Positions 8,864 through 18,276 of a stretch of DNA of 64,000 nt are shown here, in pieces (the stretch's first letter is position 1; each line of letters begins with the position of its first letter). The stretch is from Pseudomonas sp. S04. Lineage in GTDB: Bacteria; Pseudomonadota; Gammaproteobacteria; Pseudomonadales; Pseudomonadaceae. The DNA lies in assembly GCF_009834545.1 (NCBI RefSeq), contig NZ_CP019427.1:1990001-2054000 (forward strand), written 5' to 3'. Below the pieces are notes generated by a model. It did not search any database. It was given only the letters and a program-made list of their open reading frames with translations, and was not told the origin of the DNA. The position numbers were made by a program, and so were the translations under genes.

Positions 8864-11199
8864 CCCGGCATTGGCGCGACACCCCGACCGGCACCTACGT
8901 GGAGTTCTGGCTGGCGACCAATGCCGGGCCGCGCCAGGTGCGCCTGCCCGTGCAGACCTCGGTGGCGTTTATCCCGGAACTGTACCGTGAACGCACCCAG
9001 GAACTGGTGCGCGGCGAGCCGGGTGTGGAACTGCGGCCTCTGGGGTTGCAGGACTTCCAGCACCGCCCGGTGTTCGGTCTGTACTGCCCGCAACACCGCC
9101 AGTTGATGCACCTGGAGTCGGTGCTGCGCCGGGCGGGCGTCGAAGTTTTCGAGGCTGACATCCGCCCGCCGGAGCGCTACCTGATGGAGCGCTTCATCAC
9201 CGCCCCCGTGTCGTTCAGCGGTACGGCCGGCGACGGTGACCTGTTGCTCGAAACCCATCTCAAGCCAGCGCCGGATTACCGTCCACGCCTGAAGCTGGTG
9301 TCGTTGGACATCGAGACCACCGAGCAAGCCGAGTTGTACTCGATTGCCCTTGAAGGTTGCGGGCAGCGCCAGGTCTACATGCTCGGCGCACCCAACGGCG
9401 AGGCCGGCGCCGTCGACTTCGACCTGGAGTACTGCGACTCGCGGGCCACGCTGTTGAAGAAACTCAACCAATGGTTCGCCCAACACGACCCTGACGCGAT
9501 CATCGGCTGGAACCTGGTGCAGTTTGACCTGCGGGTGCTGCACGAGCATGCCCGGCGCCTGGCGGTGCCGTTGCGCCTGGGACGTGGTGGCGAGGAGATG
9601 CAGTGGCGTGAACACGGCTCGGGCAACAATCACTATTTTGCCGCCGCGGCAGGCCGGCTGATCATCGACGGCATCGAGTCCCTGCGTTCGGCGACCTGGA
9701 GTTTCCCCTCGTTCAGCCTGGAGAACGTCGCACAGACCCTGCTCGGTGAAGGCAAGTCCATCGACAACCCCTACCAGCGCATGGACGAAATCAACCGCAT
9801 GTTCGCCGAGGACAAGCCGGCCCTGGCGCGCTACAACCTCAAGGACTGTGAGCTGGTGACGCGGATCTTCGCCAAGACCGAACTGCTGACCTTCCTGCTG
9901 GAGCGGGCCAGTGTCACCGGACTGCCCGCCGACCGCAGTGGCGGCTCGGTGGCGGCCTTCACCCACCTGTACATGCCGCTGATGCATCGCCAGGGGTTTG
10001 TTGCGCCGAACCAGGGCGAGCGCCCACCCCAGGCCAGCCCCGGCGGGTTTGTCATGGATTCGCAGCCGGGCCTGTACGAGTCGGTGCTGGTGCTCGACTA
10101 CAAGAGCCTGTACCCCTCGATCATCCGCACCTTCCTGATTGATCCCGTAGGCCTGATCGAAGGCCTGCGTCACCCGGACGACAGTGAGTCGGTGCCAGGC
10201 TTTCGCGGGGCGCGGTTCTCGCGGACCCGGCATTGCCTGCCGGCCATCGTCGCGCGCGTTTCCGAAGGCCGGGAAGTGGCCAAGCGTGAACAGAACGCGC
10301 CGCTGTCCCAGGCGCTGAAGATCATCATGAACGCCTTCTACGGCGTGCTGGGTTCCAGCGGCTGCCGATTCTTCGACACCCGCCTGGCATCCTCGATCAC
10401 CCTGCGTGGACACGAGATCATGCAGCGCACCCGGCAACTGATCGAAGCCCAGGGCCATGCGGTGATCTACGGCGACACCGACTCCACGTTCGTCTGGTTG
10501 CGCCGGGCCCACGGCCAGGAAGAAGCGGCGCAGATCGGTCACGCCCTGGTGGCCCACGTCAACCAGTGGTGGCGCGAACACCTGCTGGCCGAGTTCGGCT
10601 TGCACAGTGTGCTGGAGCTGCAATACGAAACCCATTTCCGGCGTTTCCTGATGCCGACCATCCGAGGGGCAGAGGAGGGCAGCAAGAAGCGCTACGCCGG
10701 CTTGGTGATGCATGCCGACGGCAGCGAGCAAATGGTCTACAAAGGCCTGGAGACCGTGCGCACCGACTGGTCGCCGCTGGCCCGGCAGTTCCAGCAGGAA
10801 CTCTACTCGCGCATCTTCCACCGCCAGCCCTATCAGGACTATGTGCGTGAGTTCGTCCGCGCCACCGTAGCCGGCGAGCAGGATCAATTGCTGATCTACC
10901 GCAAGCGCCTGCGTCGGCCCCTGGACGACTATGAACGCAACGTACCGCCCCATGTGCGGGCGGCACGCATCGCCGACGAGTACAACGCCCAGCAGGGGCG
11001 ACCGCGCCAGTACCAGCGGGGTGGCTGGATCAGCTACCTGATCACCGTCGCCGGTCCCGAACCCCTGGAAACCCGCAGCGCACCGATCGACTATGAGCAT
11101 TACGTCAGCCGCCAACTGCAGCCGGTGGCGGATGCGATCCTGCCGTTTGTCGACGACGACTTCAGCACCCTGGTTGGCGGGCAGATGGGCTTGTTCTAG
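8836..11199 (+). CDS. polB: DNA polymerase II (family B)
   Basis: A 787-residue family B polymerase, close to the usual 783-790 residues. The N-terminal 3'-5' exonuclease has its first motif DIET at residues 158-161. The palm carries motif [11 protein letters not shown] at about 421, motif [14 protein letters not shown], and catalytic motif C YGDTDS at 545-550, all intact. It serves in restart of stalled forks and translesion synthesis and is SOS-induced in E. coli. The start is GTG at 8836 with GAGG eight bases upstream. It has a long (600-base) leader and no downstream operon partner. Confidence 0.97.
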   Translation: MDLQQGFVLTRHWRDTPTGTYVEFWLATNAGPRQVRLPVQTSVAFIPELYRERTQELVRGEPGVELRPLGLQDFQHRPVFGLYCPQHRQLMHLESVLRRAGVEVFEADIRPPERYLMERFITAPVSFSGTAGDGDLLLETHLKPAPDYRPRLKLVSLDIETTEQAELYSIALEGCGQRQVYMLGAPNGEAGAVDFDLEYCDSRATLLKKLNQWFAQHDPDAIIGWNLVQFDLRVLHEHARRLAVPLRLGRGGEEMQWREHGSGNNHYFAAAAGRLIIDGIESLRSATWSFPSFSLENVAQTLLGEGKSIDNPYQRMDEINRMFAEDKPALARYNLKDCELVTRIFAKTELLTFLLERASVTGLPADRSGGSVAAFTHLYMPLMHRQGFVAPNQGERPPQASPGGFVMDSQPGLYESVLVLDYKSLYPSIIRTFLIDPVGLIEGLRHPDDSESVPGFRGARFSRTRHCLPAIVARVSEGREVAKREQNAPLSQALKIIMNAFYGVLGSSGCRFFDTRLASSITLRGHEIMQRTRQLIEAQGHAVIYGDTDSTFVWLRRAHGQEEAAQIGHALVAHVNQWWREHLLAEFGLHSVLELQYETHFRRFLMPTIRGAEEGSKKRYAGLVMHADGSEQMVYKGLETVRTDWSPLARQFQQELYSRIFHRQPYQDYVREFVRATVAGEQDQLLIYRKRLRRPLDDYERNVPPHVRAARIADEYNAQQGRPRQYQRGGWISYLITVAGPEPLETRSAPIDYEHYVSRQLQPVADAILPFVDDDFSTLVGGQMGLF

Positions 11200-11215
11200 G
11201 CAAGGCTGCCTTTGT

Positions 11216-11312
11216 TGTAGGAGCGAGCTTGCTCGCGAAGAACTCAAAGGCGCCGCGTTTACATTGAATACACGCGTTATCGTTGACGTTTTTCGCGAGC
11301 GCTTGCTCCTAC
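11216..11312. repeat. REP pair (BIME)
   Basis: GTAGGAGCGAGCTTGCTCGCGAAG (11217-11240) and its inverted partner TTCGCGAGCGCTTGCTCCTAC (11292-11312) face each other across about 50 bases. This is a Pseudomonas REP doublet lying between the convergent ends of polB and potF. Confidence 0.85.
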
Positions 11313-11357
11313 CGTTCGTGTGGCAACAGCGCTGTTGCATGAACGGGCGCGGCAGGT

Positions 11358-12455
11358 TTACTTGCCGAGTTTTACCCGGGTCCAGCCGCGGGTCATGATC
11401 CGTTGCGTGGCGATGGGCATGTCCGGCACGGCATACAGGGTCGCCATCACCGCTTGCGAGGGATACGAACCCGGGTCGTTGCGAATCGCTTCGTCCACCA
11501 GCGGAGTCGCGGCCGCGTTGGCGTTACTGTAGCCGACGCTGTTGGTGATCTCGGCCATGATGTCCGGGCGCATCAGGAAGTTCATGAACTGGTAGGCATT
11601 GTCGACGTTGGCCGCATCCCGCGGGATGGCGACCATGTCATAGAAGCTGCCGGCGCCTTCCTTGGGAATGCTGTAGTCGACCTTGACCTTGCCCCCGGCT
11701 TCCTCGGCGCGGGCCTTGGCTTGCAGCACGTCGCCGGAATAACCGACCGCCACGCAGATATTGCCGTTGGCCAGGTCGGAGATGTACTTGGACGAATGGA
11801 AGTACGCCACCGACGGGCGAATCTTCATGAACAGCGCTTCGGCTTCGCTGATCTGCTGCTTGTCCTGGGTGTTCACCGGGTAGCCCAGGTAGTGCAGGGC
11901 GGCCGGGAGCATTTCGGTGGGCGAGTCGAGGAAGCTGATGCCGCAGGCCTTGAGCTTGGCTGCGTTCTCGGGCTTGAACAGCAGGTCCCAGGAATTCACC
12001 GGGGCGTCGGCGCCCAATACTTCGCGAACCTTGTCCGGGTTGAAGCCGATGCCGATCGAGCCCCACATGTAGGGGAAAGCGTGGCCGTTGTCCGGGTCGC
12101 TGGCCGCTGCGTTTTTCAGCAGCACCGGGTTGAGGTTCTTCCAGTTCGACAGTTTTGACTTGTCCAGCGTCTGGTAGACCCCGGCCTTGATCTGCTTGGC
12201 CAGGAAGCTGTTGGACGGCACCACGATGTCGTATCCGGATTTACCGGCGAGCAGGCGTGCCTCAAGGGTTTCGTTGCTGTCGAAGACATCGTAGGTCACG
12301 CTGATGCCCGTCTCGTCTTCGAACTTCTTGACGGTGTCCGGGGCGATATAGTCGGACCAGTTGTAGACGCGCAGAACCTTGTCATTGGCCTGGGCGCCCG
12401 TGGCAATCGCGCCCAATAAGGACAGTGTCAGCAGAGTCCTGCCAAGCATTTTCAT
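11358..12455 (-). CDS. potF: Periplasmic polyamine-binding protein (PotF/SpuD family)
   Basis: A 365-residue periplasmic binding protein. A Sec signal peptide [20 protein letters not shown] ends at AQA/ND (about residue 23). The mature N-terminus [20 protein letters not shown] is the hallmark of putrescine/spermidine receptors (PotF, SpuD, SpuE). It delivers polyamine to the PotGHI complex encoded immediately upstream in the same orientation. A strong hairpin with a T-run separates it from potI, so it may be transcribed separately or at a different level. Specificity (putrescine versus spermidine) cannot be read with certainty. Confidence 0.92.
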   Translation of the reverse strand: MKMLGRTLLTLSLLGAIATGAQANDKVLRVYNWSDYIAPDTVKKFEDETGISVTYDVFDSNETLEARLLAGKSGYDIVVPSNSFLAKQIKAGVYQTLDKSKLSNWKNLNPVLLKNAAASDPDNGHAFPYMWGSIGIGFNPDKVREVLGADAPVNSWDLLFKPENAAKLKACGISFLDSPTEMLPAALHYLGYPVNTQDKQQISEAEALFMKIRPSVAYFHSSKYISDLANGNICVAVGYSGDVLQAKARAEEAGGKVKVDYSIPKEGAGSFYDMVAIPRDAANVDNAYQFMNFLMRPDIMAEITNSVGYSNANAAATPLVDEAIRNDPGSYPSQAVMATLYAVPDMPIATQRIMTRGWTRVKLGK

Positions 12456-12502
12456 CGGTACAGCTCCATTTTCTTCTTATACGAATAACGTAAAGCGTGG
12501 GT

Positions 12503-12540
12503 AAAACCGCTGGCGAGCAAGCGTGCTCTCTCGCCAGCGG
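12503..12540 (-). terminator. Strong hairpin with T-run between potI and potF
   Basis: CCGCTGGCGAG (12507-12517) and CTCGCCAGCGG (12530-12540) are perfect 11-bp inverted repeats. Read on the minus strand the stem is followed by TTTTACCC, placing a terminator or attenuator a few bases after the potI stop codon and before potF. Confidence 0.72.
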
Positions 12541-12543
12541 GCA

Positions 12544-13428
12544 TCAGGCCGTTGCGCCAGTCATGGGCTTGGCGGCGGGCTGCCAGGATTCACTGGCGGT
12601 CTGGTCCATGGCGTCCTGGATCGCCCGTTTGCGATTGGCTTCGGCCTTGCGGCTGAAGTACCAGACCAGGAAGGTCACCAGCGATACTGCCAGCAAAATC
12701 AGGCTGGCCACCGCGTTGATCTCGGGTTTGACCCCAAGACGCACCGCCGAGAACACTTCCATCGGCAAGGTCGTGGACCCCGGGCCCGAGACGAAGCTGG
12801 CCAGGACCAGGTCATCCAGCGACAAGGCGAACGACATCATGCCGCCCGCTGCCAGCGAGGGCGCGATCATCGGGATGGTGATCAGGAAGAACACCTTCAA
12901 CGGCCGTGCCCCCAGGTCCATCGCCGCTTCTTCGATCGACAGGTCCAGTTCGCGCAAACGCGCGGAGACTACCACTGCCACATAGGCGGCACAAAATGTG
13001 GTGTGGGCGATCCAGATGGTGACGATGCCACGTTCCATCGGCCAGCCGATCATCTGTGCCATGGCCACGAACAGCAGCAACAACGACAGGCCGGTGATCA
13101 CTTCTGGCATCACCAACGGCGCGGTGACCAGGCCGCCAAACAGGGTGCGACCCTTGAAGCGGGTGACCCGGGTCAGCACGAACGCGGCCAACGTCCCCAG
13201 CGCCACCGCGGCAATCGCGGTGTAGCAGGCGATTTCCAGCGAGCGCAGTACCGAGCCCATCAGTTGGCTGTTGTCCAGCAGGCCGACGTACCACTTCACC
13301 GACCAGCCGCCCCAGACCGTTACCAGTTTCGAGGCGTTGAACGAGTAAATCACCAGAATCAGCATGGGCAGGTAGATGAACGCCAGGCCCAATACCAGCA
13401 TCAATCGGGAAAATCCGAAACGCTTCAT
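12544..13428 (-). CDS. potI: Polyamine ABC transporter permease (PotI type)
   Basis: A 294-residue inner-membrane permease of the binding-protein-dependent family with about six transmembrane helices. The cytoplasmic EAA loop is visible as SIEEAAMDLGARPLKVFFLITIP and would contact the ATPase PotG. In polyamine importers it forms a heterodimer with PotH. It starts within an ATGA overlap with potH, so the two are translationally coupled. The C-terminal 30 residues are basic and cytoplasmic. Confidence 0.93.
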   Translation of the reverse strand: MKRFGFSRLMLVLGLAFIYLPMLILVIYSFNASKLVTVWGGWSVKWYVGLLDNSQLMGSVLRSLEIACYTAIAAVALGTLAAFVLTRVTRFKGRTLFGGLVTAPLVMPEVITGLSLLLLFVAMAQMIGWPMERGIVTIWIAHTTFCAAYVAVVVSARLRELDLSIEEAAMDLGARPLKVFFLITIPMIAPSLAAGGMMSFALSLDDLVLASFVSGPGSTTLPMEVFSAVRLGVKPEINAVASLILLAVSLVTFLVWYFSRKAEANRKRAIQDAMDQTASESWQPAAKPMTGATA

Positions 13429-14339
13429 GCCCGTCCCTCCATCTCTTTGGCCTGGCTGCGGTTGAACAGAATGATCGGCACGATCAGGATCGCCAGCATC
13501 ACCACCGCCAGGGCGGATGCCACCGGCCAGTCACGGTTGTTGAAGAACTCTTGCCACAGCACGCGACCGATCATCAGGGTTTCCGGGCCGCCCAGCAGTT
13601 CCGGAATCACAAACTCGCCCACCACCGGGATGAACACCAGCATGCAGCCTGCGATGATGCCGTTCCTGGCCAGCGGCACGGTGATCTTCCAGAAGCTGTT
13701 GAAGGTGCTCGAACCCAGGTCGGACGCGGCTTCCAGCAGGCTCTGGTCATGCTTGACCAGGTTGGCGTACAGCGGCAGCACCATGAACGGCAGGTAGGCG
13801 TAGACCACGCCGATGTACACCGCAGTGTTGGTGTTGAGGATTTCGATCGGGTGCGAGGTCAAGCCGGTCCACATCAGGAAGCCATTGAGCAGGCCGTTGT
13901 TGCTCAAGATGCCCATCCACGCATAGACGCGAATCAGGATCGCCGTCCAGGTCGGCATCATGATCAGCAGCAACAGCACGTTCTGCGCCTCCTTGCTGGC
14001 CTTGGAAATCGCGTAGGCCATCGGGAAGCCAAGCACCAGGCACATCACGGTGCTGAGCAAGGCGACTTTCAACGAGCCCAGGTACGCCGAGATATACAAC
14101 TCATCGGCGGCGAGCATCGTGTAGTTGCCCAGGTTGAGCATCAGTTCGAACTTCTGCTCGGCGAAGCTGTAGATCTCGGAGTAGGGCGGAATAGCCAGTG
14201 CGGCTTCGGAAAAACTGATCTTCATCACCAGGAAGAACGGCAGCATGAAGAACAGGAACAGCCACAGGAACGGCAGGCCGATCACGACTTTGCGCCCACT
14301 GGGCAGAAACCGCTGGAACTGCTGAGTGAGAGTGTTCAT
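13425..14339 (-). CDS. potH: Polyamine ABC transporter permease (PotH type)
   Basis: A 304-residue permease with about six membrane helices and an EAA loop (LLEAASDLGSSTFNSFWKITVP). The start ATG overlaps the potG stop in ATGA. A longer frame to 14372 exists but would reach into potG. It pairs with PotI to form the membrane channel of a putrescine/spermidine importer. The order potG-potH-potI follows the standard operon order. Confidence 0.93.
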   Translation of the reverse strand: MNTLTQQFQRFLPSGRKVVIGLPFLWLFLFFMLPFFLVMKISFSEAALAIPPYSEIYSFAEQKFELMLNLGNYTMLAADELYISAYLGSLKVALLSTVMCLVLGFPMAYAISKASKEAQNVLLLLIMMPTWTAILIRVYAWMGILSNNGLLNGFLMWTGLTSHPIEILNTNTAVYIGVVYAYLPFMVLPLYANLVKHDQSLLEAASDLGSSTFNSFWKITVPLARNGIIAGCMLVFIPVVGEFVIPELLGGPETLMIGRVLWQEFFNNRDWPVASALAVVMLAILIVPIILFNRSQAKEMEGRA

Positions 14340-15478
14340 GCGCGCAGTACCACGCCGCTGTCGTCTTCCCACCAGACGTAGACCTGATCGTCCCAGGTCG
14401 GGCGGGCGCCGCGGCGCTCGGCGTTGGCCATGAACGACTGGACGACCTTGCCGCCAGGCAGCTCGACATAGAACACCGAGTGCCCGCCGAGGTAGGCAAT
14501 GTCCTGCACCTTACCCCGGGACCAGTTGTAGCGGCTCTCGGGTTTTGTGCTGCTGACCAGCATTTTTTCCGGGCGGATGGCGTAGGTGATCGACTTGTCC
14601 TGCACCGAGGTGCTGACGCCATGGCCGACGTAGATCTGCTGTTCCAGGTCCGGGCAGTGAATGATCGCGTGGCCTTCCAGGTCTTCCACCACCGTGCCGT
14701 CGAAGGCGTTCACGTTGCCGATGAACTCGCAGACCATGCGGCTCACCGGGGCTTCATAGATGTCCACCGGGCTGCCGATCTGCGCGATCCAGCCCAGGTG
14801 CATGATGGCGATACGTTCGGCCATGGTCATGGCCTCTTCCTGGTCGTGGGTCACCATCACGCAGGTCACGCCGACCCGCTCGATGATTTCCACCAGTTCC
14901 AGCTGCATCTGCGAGCGCAGCTTTTTATCCAGCGCCCCCATCGGCTCGTCGAGCAGCAGCAGCTTGGGCCGCTTGGCCAGGGAGCGGGCGAGGGCGACAC
15001 GTTGGCGCTGGCCACCGGACAGTTGGTGTGGCTTGCGCTTGGCGTATTGGGTCATGTGCACCAGGCGCAGCATCTCCTCGACGCGGGCTTCGATTTCGCT
15101 GGCGGGCAAACGGTCCTGCTTGAGGCCAAAGGCGATGTTCTGCGCCACCGTCATGTGCGGGAACAGGGCGTAGGACTGGAACATCATGTTGATCGGCCGC
15201 TCGTAGGGCGGCATGTCGGTGATGTCGACGCCGTCGAGCAGGATCCGTCCTTCGGTGGGGCGCTCGAATCCAGCGAGCATGCGCAGCAGGGTCGACTTGC
15301 CTGAACCGGAGCCGCCGAGCAGGGCGAAGATTTCGCCTTGATGGATGTCCAGGGACACATCGTCCACCGCCGTGGTTTCGTCGAACTTCTTGGTGACACG
15401 ATCGACTCGTACCAGCACCTTTTTCGGTTGCTGATGACCCTCAAGAGCCTTCCTGTAAATGCTGGAGGCGTTTGCCAT
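14336..15478 (-). CDS. potG: Polyamine ABC transporter ATPase (PotG/SpuF)
   Basis: A 380-residue ATPase. It has Walker A GGSGSGKST, ABC signature LSGGQRQRVALARSL, Walker B LLLLDEP with the following MGALDKKLR segment, and H-loop VTHDQEEAMT. Residues 280-380 form the TOBE-type regulatory domain of MalK-like importers. The start was set at the ATG with GGGAG upstream rather than the longer frame. It is the first gene of the importer transcription unit. Together with PotH and PotI it drives polyamine uptake. Confidence 0.95.
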   Translation of the reverse strand: MANASSIYRKALEGHQQPKKVLVRVDRVTKKFDETTAVDDVSLDIHQGEIFALLGGSGSGKSTLLRMLAGFERPTEGRILLDGVDITDMPPYERPINMMFQSYALFPHMTVAQNIAFGLKQDRLPASEIEARVEEMLRLVHMTQYAKRKPHQLSGGQRQRVALARSLAKRPKLLLLDEPMGALDKKLRSQMQLELVEIIERVGVTCVMVTHDQEEAMTMAERIAIMHLGWIAQIGSPVDIYEAPVSRMVCEFIGNVNAFDGTVVEDLEGHAIIHCPDLEQQIYVGHGVSTSVQDKSITYAIRPEKMLVSSTKPESRYNWSRGKVQDIAYLGGHSVFYVELPGGKVVQSFMANAERRGARPTWDDQVYVWWEDDSGVVLRA

Positions 15479-15714
15479 GTGAAACTCCCAACAGGTTTCA
15501 GTCGCCGGGCCAACGCGGCCTGACTTAATAGTTGATTGCCAATCGCCAGGTGCCACCTGGAGGTGCGCATGGCGATTCGACTGGTTCGGCACCGCCGTCC
15601 TGGCTGCCTGGTCGTGCTTGTTGTTATTGCGGTGTGTGGCTATTGCGAGAAACGGGCGCACGAAGGCACGCCCGCCAGACTCGCGGGGGTAGAAATACCG
15701 GGTTGTGGTTTAGC

Positions 15715-16476
15715 TCAGTGTGCGTGACGCAGCGTCGCCCGTTGCCGGCAAGCTGCGCCGAACGCCTGGAAAATCGTCAGGTACGCAGGATTGTCCAGCA
15801 CTTGCCATTCCGGGTGCCATTGCACGCCGAGGGCGAAGGCCTTGCTGTGCGTCACCGAGATCGCCTCGATCAAGCCGTCCGGCGCGATAGCCTCGGCACG
15901 CAGGCCTGGCGCCAACCGGTCGATACCCTGGCTATGAATCGAGTTGACCTGGAATGTCGCGGGCAGCTCCAGCGCCTCGAATACACCGCCCGGCTGCACG
16001 CTGACCGCGTGGGCCGGTGCGTATTGCACCGCCAGGTCCGGGTGATTTGCTTCGCGGTGATCGAGCATGCCCGGCAACTCATGCACCTTCTGGTGCAGGC
16101 TGCCGCCGAACGCGACGTTCATTTCCTGGAAGCCCCGGCAGATCCCGAGCACCGGAACGCCCGCCGCGATGGCAGCACGCAATAGAGGAAGGGTGGTGGC
16201 GTCCCGCGCCGGATCGTGATCCGTGCCGGGAGCGCTGGCCGGGCCTTGATAGTGCAAAGGCTCCACGTTCGATGGCGAGCCGGTCAGCAACAGGCCGTCG
16301 AGTTGACCGAGCAGGTCGTCGATTTCAGTCAGGTTGCCCAGGGAAGGAATGACCACAGGCAGCCCCAGCGCCGCGACGCTGACAGCACGCAAGTACTTGT
16401 CACCGCTGACGTGGTAGGGGTGCAGGCCAATCTGTTTGACGCACGCAGTAACGCCGATCAATGGCTTGAATGCCAT
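15715..16476 (-). CDS. puuD: Gamma-glutamyl-GABA hydrolase (PuuD-like class I amidotransferase)
   Basis: A 253-residue class I glutamine-amidotransferase-fold hydrolase (peptidase C26). The nucleophile lies in GICRGFQEMN and the His-Glu pair in GVQWHPEW. In the Puu pathway PuuD releases GABA from gamma-glutamyl-GABA; the Pseudomonas homologue is often called SpuA. The ATG at 16476 is preferred because GAGGTG lies about eight bases upstream; a GTG three codons earlier overlaps that site. It is divergent from puuA, about 237 bases before the importer genes. Confidence 0.9.
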   Translation of the reverse strand: MAFKPLIGVTACVKQIGLHPYHVSGDKYLRAVSVAALGLPVVIPSLGNLTEIDDLLGQLDGLLLTGSPSNVEPLHYQGPASAPGTDHDPARDATTLPLLRAAIAAGVPVLGICRGFQEMNVAFGGSLHQKVHELPGMLDHREANHPDLAVQYAPAHAVSVQPGGVFEALELPATFQVNSIHSQGIDRLAPGLRAEAIAPDGLIEAISVTHSKAFALGVQWHPEWQVLDNPAYLTIFQAFGAACRQRATLRHAH

Positions 16477-16756
16477 TTTTATCACCTCGAAGTTTCACAC
16501 TTGAACGAGCTTTTCCAGAGCTTAGCCTCGTTGATTTTTTTTAACAACTCTCATGTAAATAATTCTAAACGGCTGGATCGCTGGAACTCAGATTGGCTGT
16601 GGGTTTGCGGGTGATTGTTGAGCGATGGCTGGCTGCGGTGACCAATAAAATCAACAAAAATGCCTATTTGTCCGCTATTGACTTAACTTTGCCTTTCGGA
16701 TTGACTGAGGTCCGAAAGTGCAGTGAACATAATAATTAACAGCTAATAGGTGCATC
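16477..16756. other. Divergent promoter region of the polyamine locus
   Basis: These 280 AT-rich bases separate the puuD-like gene from puuA and must contain both promoters. An inverted repeat lies at 16693-16718, listed separately. No gene was seen. Confidence 0.7.
16693..16718. promoter_or_regulatory. Inverted-repeat operator candidate upstream of puuA
   Basis: CTTTCGGA and TCCGAAAG are perfect 8-bp inverted repeats separated by ten bases, 39 bases before the puuA start. TTGACT sequences lie just before and within the repeat. The position suits a dimeric regulator such as the PuuR-like protein encoded downstream, but the link is inferred. Confidence 0.5.
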
Positions 16757-18133
16757 ATGTCGGTCCCCCTGCGTACCGTTCAACTCAACGAAGCAAACGC
16801 ATTCCTTAAGAAATATCCTGAGGTTTTGTACGTCGACCTTCTGATTGCGGATATGAACGGTGTGGTGCGCGGCAAGCGCATCGAGCGCACCAGTCTTCAT
16901 AAGGTCTATGAGAAAGGCATCAACCTGCCGGCCTCGCTGTTCGCCCTCGACATCAATGGTTCCACGGTGGAAAGCACCGGCCTGGGCCTGGACATCGGCG
17001 ACGCCGACCGCATCTGCTACCCGATTCCCGGCACCTTGAGCATCGAGCCGTGGCAGAAGCGCCCAACCGCGCAACTGCTGATGACCATGCACGAGATCGA
17101 AGGCCAGCCGTTCTTCGCTGACCCGCGTGAAGTGCTGGCCAACGTGGTGCGCAAGTTCGACGACCTCGGCCTGACCATTTGCGCGGCGTTTGAACTGGAG
17201 TTCTACCTGATCGACCAGGACAACGTGAACGGCCGTCCGCAGTCGCCACGCTCACCGGTTTCCGGCAAGCGTCCGGTATCGACCCAGGTTTACCTGATCG
17301 ACGACCTCGACGAATACGTCGACTGCCTGCAGGACATCCTCGAAGGCGCGAAAGAGCAGGGCATCCCGGCCGATGCCATCGTCAAGGAAAGTGCCCCGGC
17401 GCAATTCGAAGTCAACCTGCATCACGTCAGCGACCCGATCAAGGCCTGCGACTATGCGGTCCTGCTCAAGCGCCTGGTGAAGAACATCGCCTACGACCAT
17501 GAGATGGACACCACCTTCATGGCCAAGCCGTATCCGGGCCAGGCGGGCAACGGTCTGCACGTGCACATCTCGATCCTCGACAAGGCCGGCAACAACATCT
17601 TCGCCAGCGAGGATCCCGAGCAGAACGCCGCATTGCGTCACGCCATCGGCGGTGTGCTGGAGACCCTGCCCGCGCAGATGGCCTTCCTCTGCCCGAACGT
17701 CAACTCCTACCGCCGGTTCGGCGCACAGTTCTACGTGCCGAACTCGCCGAGCTGGGGTATCGACAACCGCACCGTGGCCGTGCGCGTGCCGACCGGTTCG
17801 CCGGACGCCGTGCGCATCGAACACCGCGTGGCCGGTGCCGACGCCAACCCGTACCTGCTGATGGCTTCGGTGCTGGCCGGTATTCACCACGGCTTGACCA
17901 ACCAGATCGAGCCGGGTGCGCCGGTCGAAGGCAACAGCTACGAGCAGAACGAGCAGAGCCTGCCGAACAACCTGCGCGATGCCCTGCGTGAACTGGACGA
18001 CAGCGAAGTCATGGCCAAGTACATCGACCCGCTGTACATCGACGTGTTCGTGGCGTGCAAGGAAAGCGAGCTGGCCGAGTTCGAGAACTCCATCTCCGAC
18101 CTTGAGTACAACTGGTACCTGCATACGGTCTGA
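16757..18133 (+). CDS. puuA: Gamma-glutamylputrescine synthetase (glutamine-synthetase family)
   Basis: A 458-residue member of the glutamine-synthetase superfamily in the PuuA/SpuB branch. The N-terminal beta-grasp segment has LYVDLLIADMNGVVRGKRI. The catalytic domain contains the metal-site sequence AAFELEFYL, the substrate segment NGLHVHISI, and NRTVAVRVP near the ATP site. It ligates glutamate to putrescine (or another polyamine or amine), the first step of the Puu catabolic route. It heads the plus-strand genes puuA-puuC-puuB. Several paralogues exist in pseudomonads, so the exact amine is not certain. Confidence 0.92.
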   Translation: MSVPLRTVQLNEANAFLKKYPEVLYVDLLIADMNGVVRGKRIERTSLHKVYEKGINLPASLFALDINGSTVESTGLGLDIGDADRICYPIPGTLSIEPWQKRPTAQLLMTMHEIEGQPFFADPREVLANVVRKFDDLGLTICAAFELEFYLIDQDNVNGRPQSPRSPVSGKRPVSTQVYLIDDLDEYVDCLQDILEGAKEQGIPADAIVKESAPAQFEVNLHHVSDPIKACDYAVLLKRLVKNIAYDHEMDTTFMAKPYPGQAGNGLHVHISILDKAGNNIFASEDPEQNAALRHAIGGVLETLPAQMAFLCPNVNSYRRFGAQFYVPNSPSWGIDNRTVAVRVPTGSPDAVRIEHRVAGADANPYLLMASVLAGIHHGLTNQIEPGAPVEGNSYEQNEQSLPNNLRDALRELDDSEVMAKYIDPLYIDVFVACKESELAEFENSISDLEYNWYLHTV

Positions 18134-18144
18134 TGGTTGGTGTG

Positions 18145-18201
18145 CCTGTGGGAACGGGCTCGCCCGCGATATCGCAATCGCGGGCAAGCCCCCTCCCACA
18201 G
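18145..18201. repeat. REP hairpin between puuA and puuC
   Basis: A palindromic REP doublet: CTGTGGGAACGGGCTCGCCCGCGAT faces ATCGCGGGCAAGCCCCCTCCCACAG. It could form a long stem in the transcript between puuA and puuC and affect relative mRNA stability. Confidence 0.85.
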
Positions 18202-18276
18202 CGATTGCATTGCAAATCCTCAAGGGACTGGCATTCAGTCCGACCACAGCCTATTCCCCTGCGTCGAGTCACAACC

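Noticed and set aside
8842..11340. An 832-codon open frame antisense to polB
   Set aside because: It is a shadow of a GC-rich coding strand. It has no ribosome site, no domain, and His/Gln/Val-rich composition typical of antisense frames. polB on the plus strand has all polymerase motifs.
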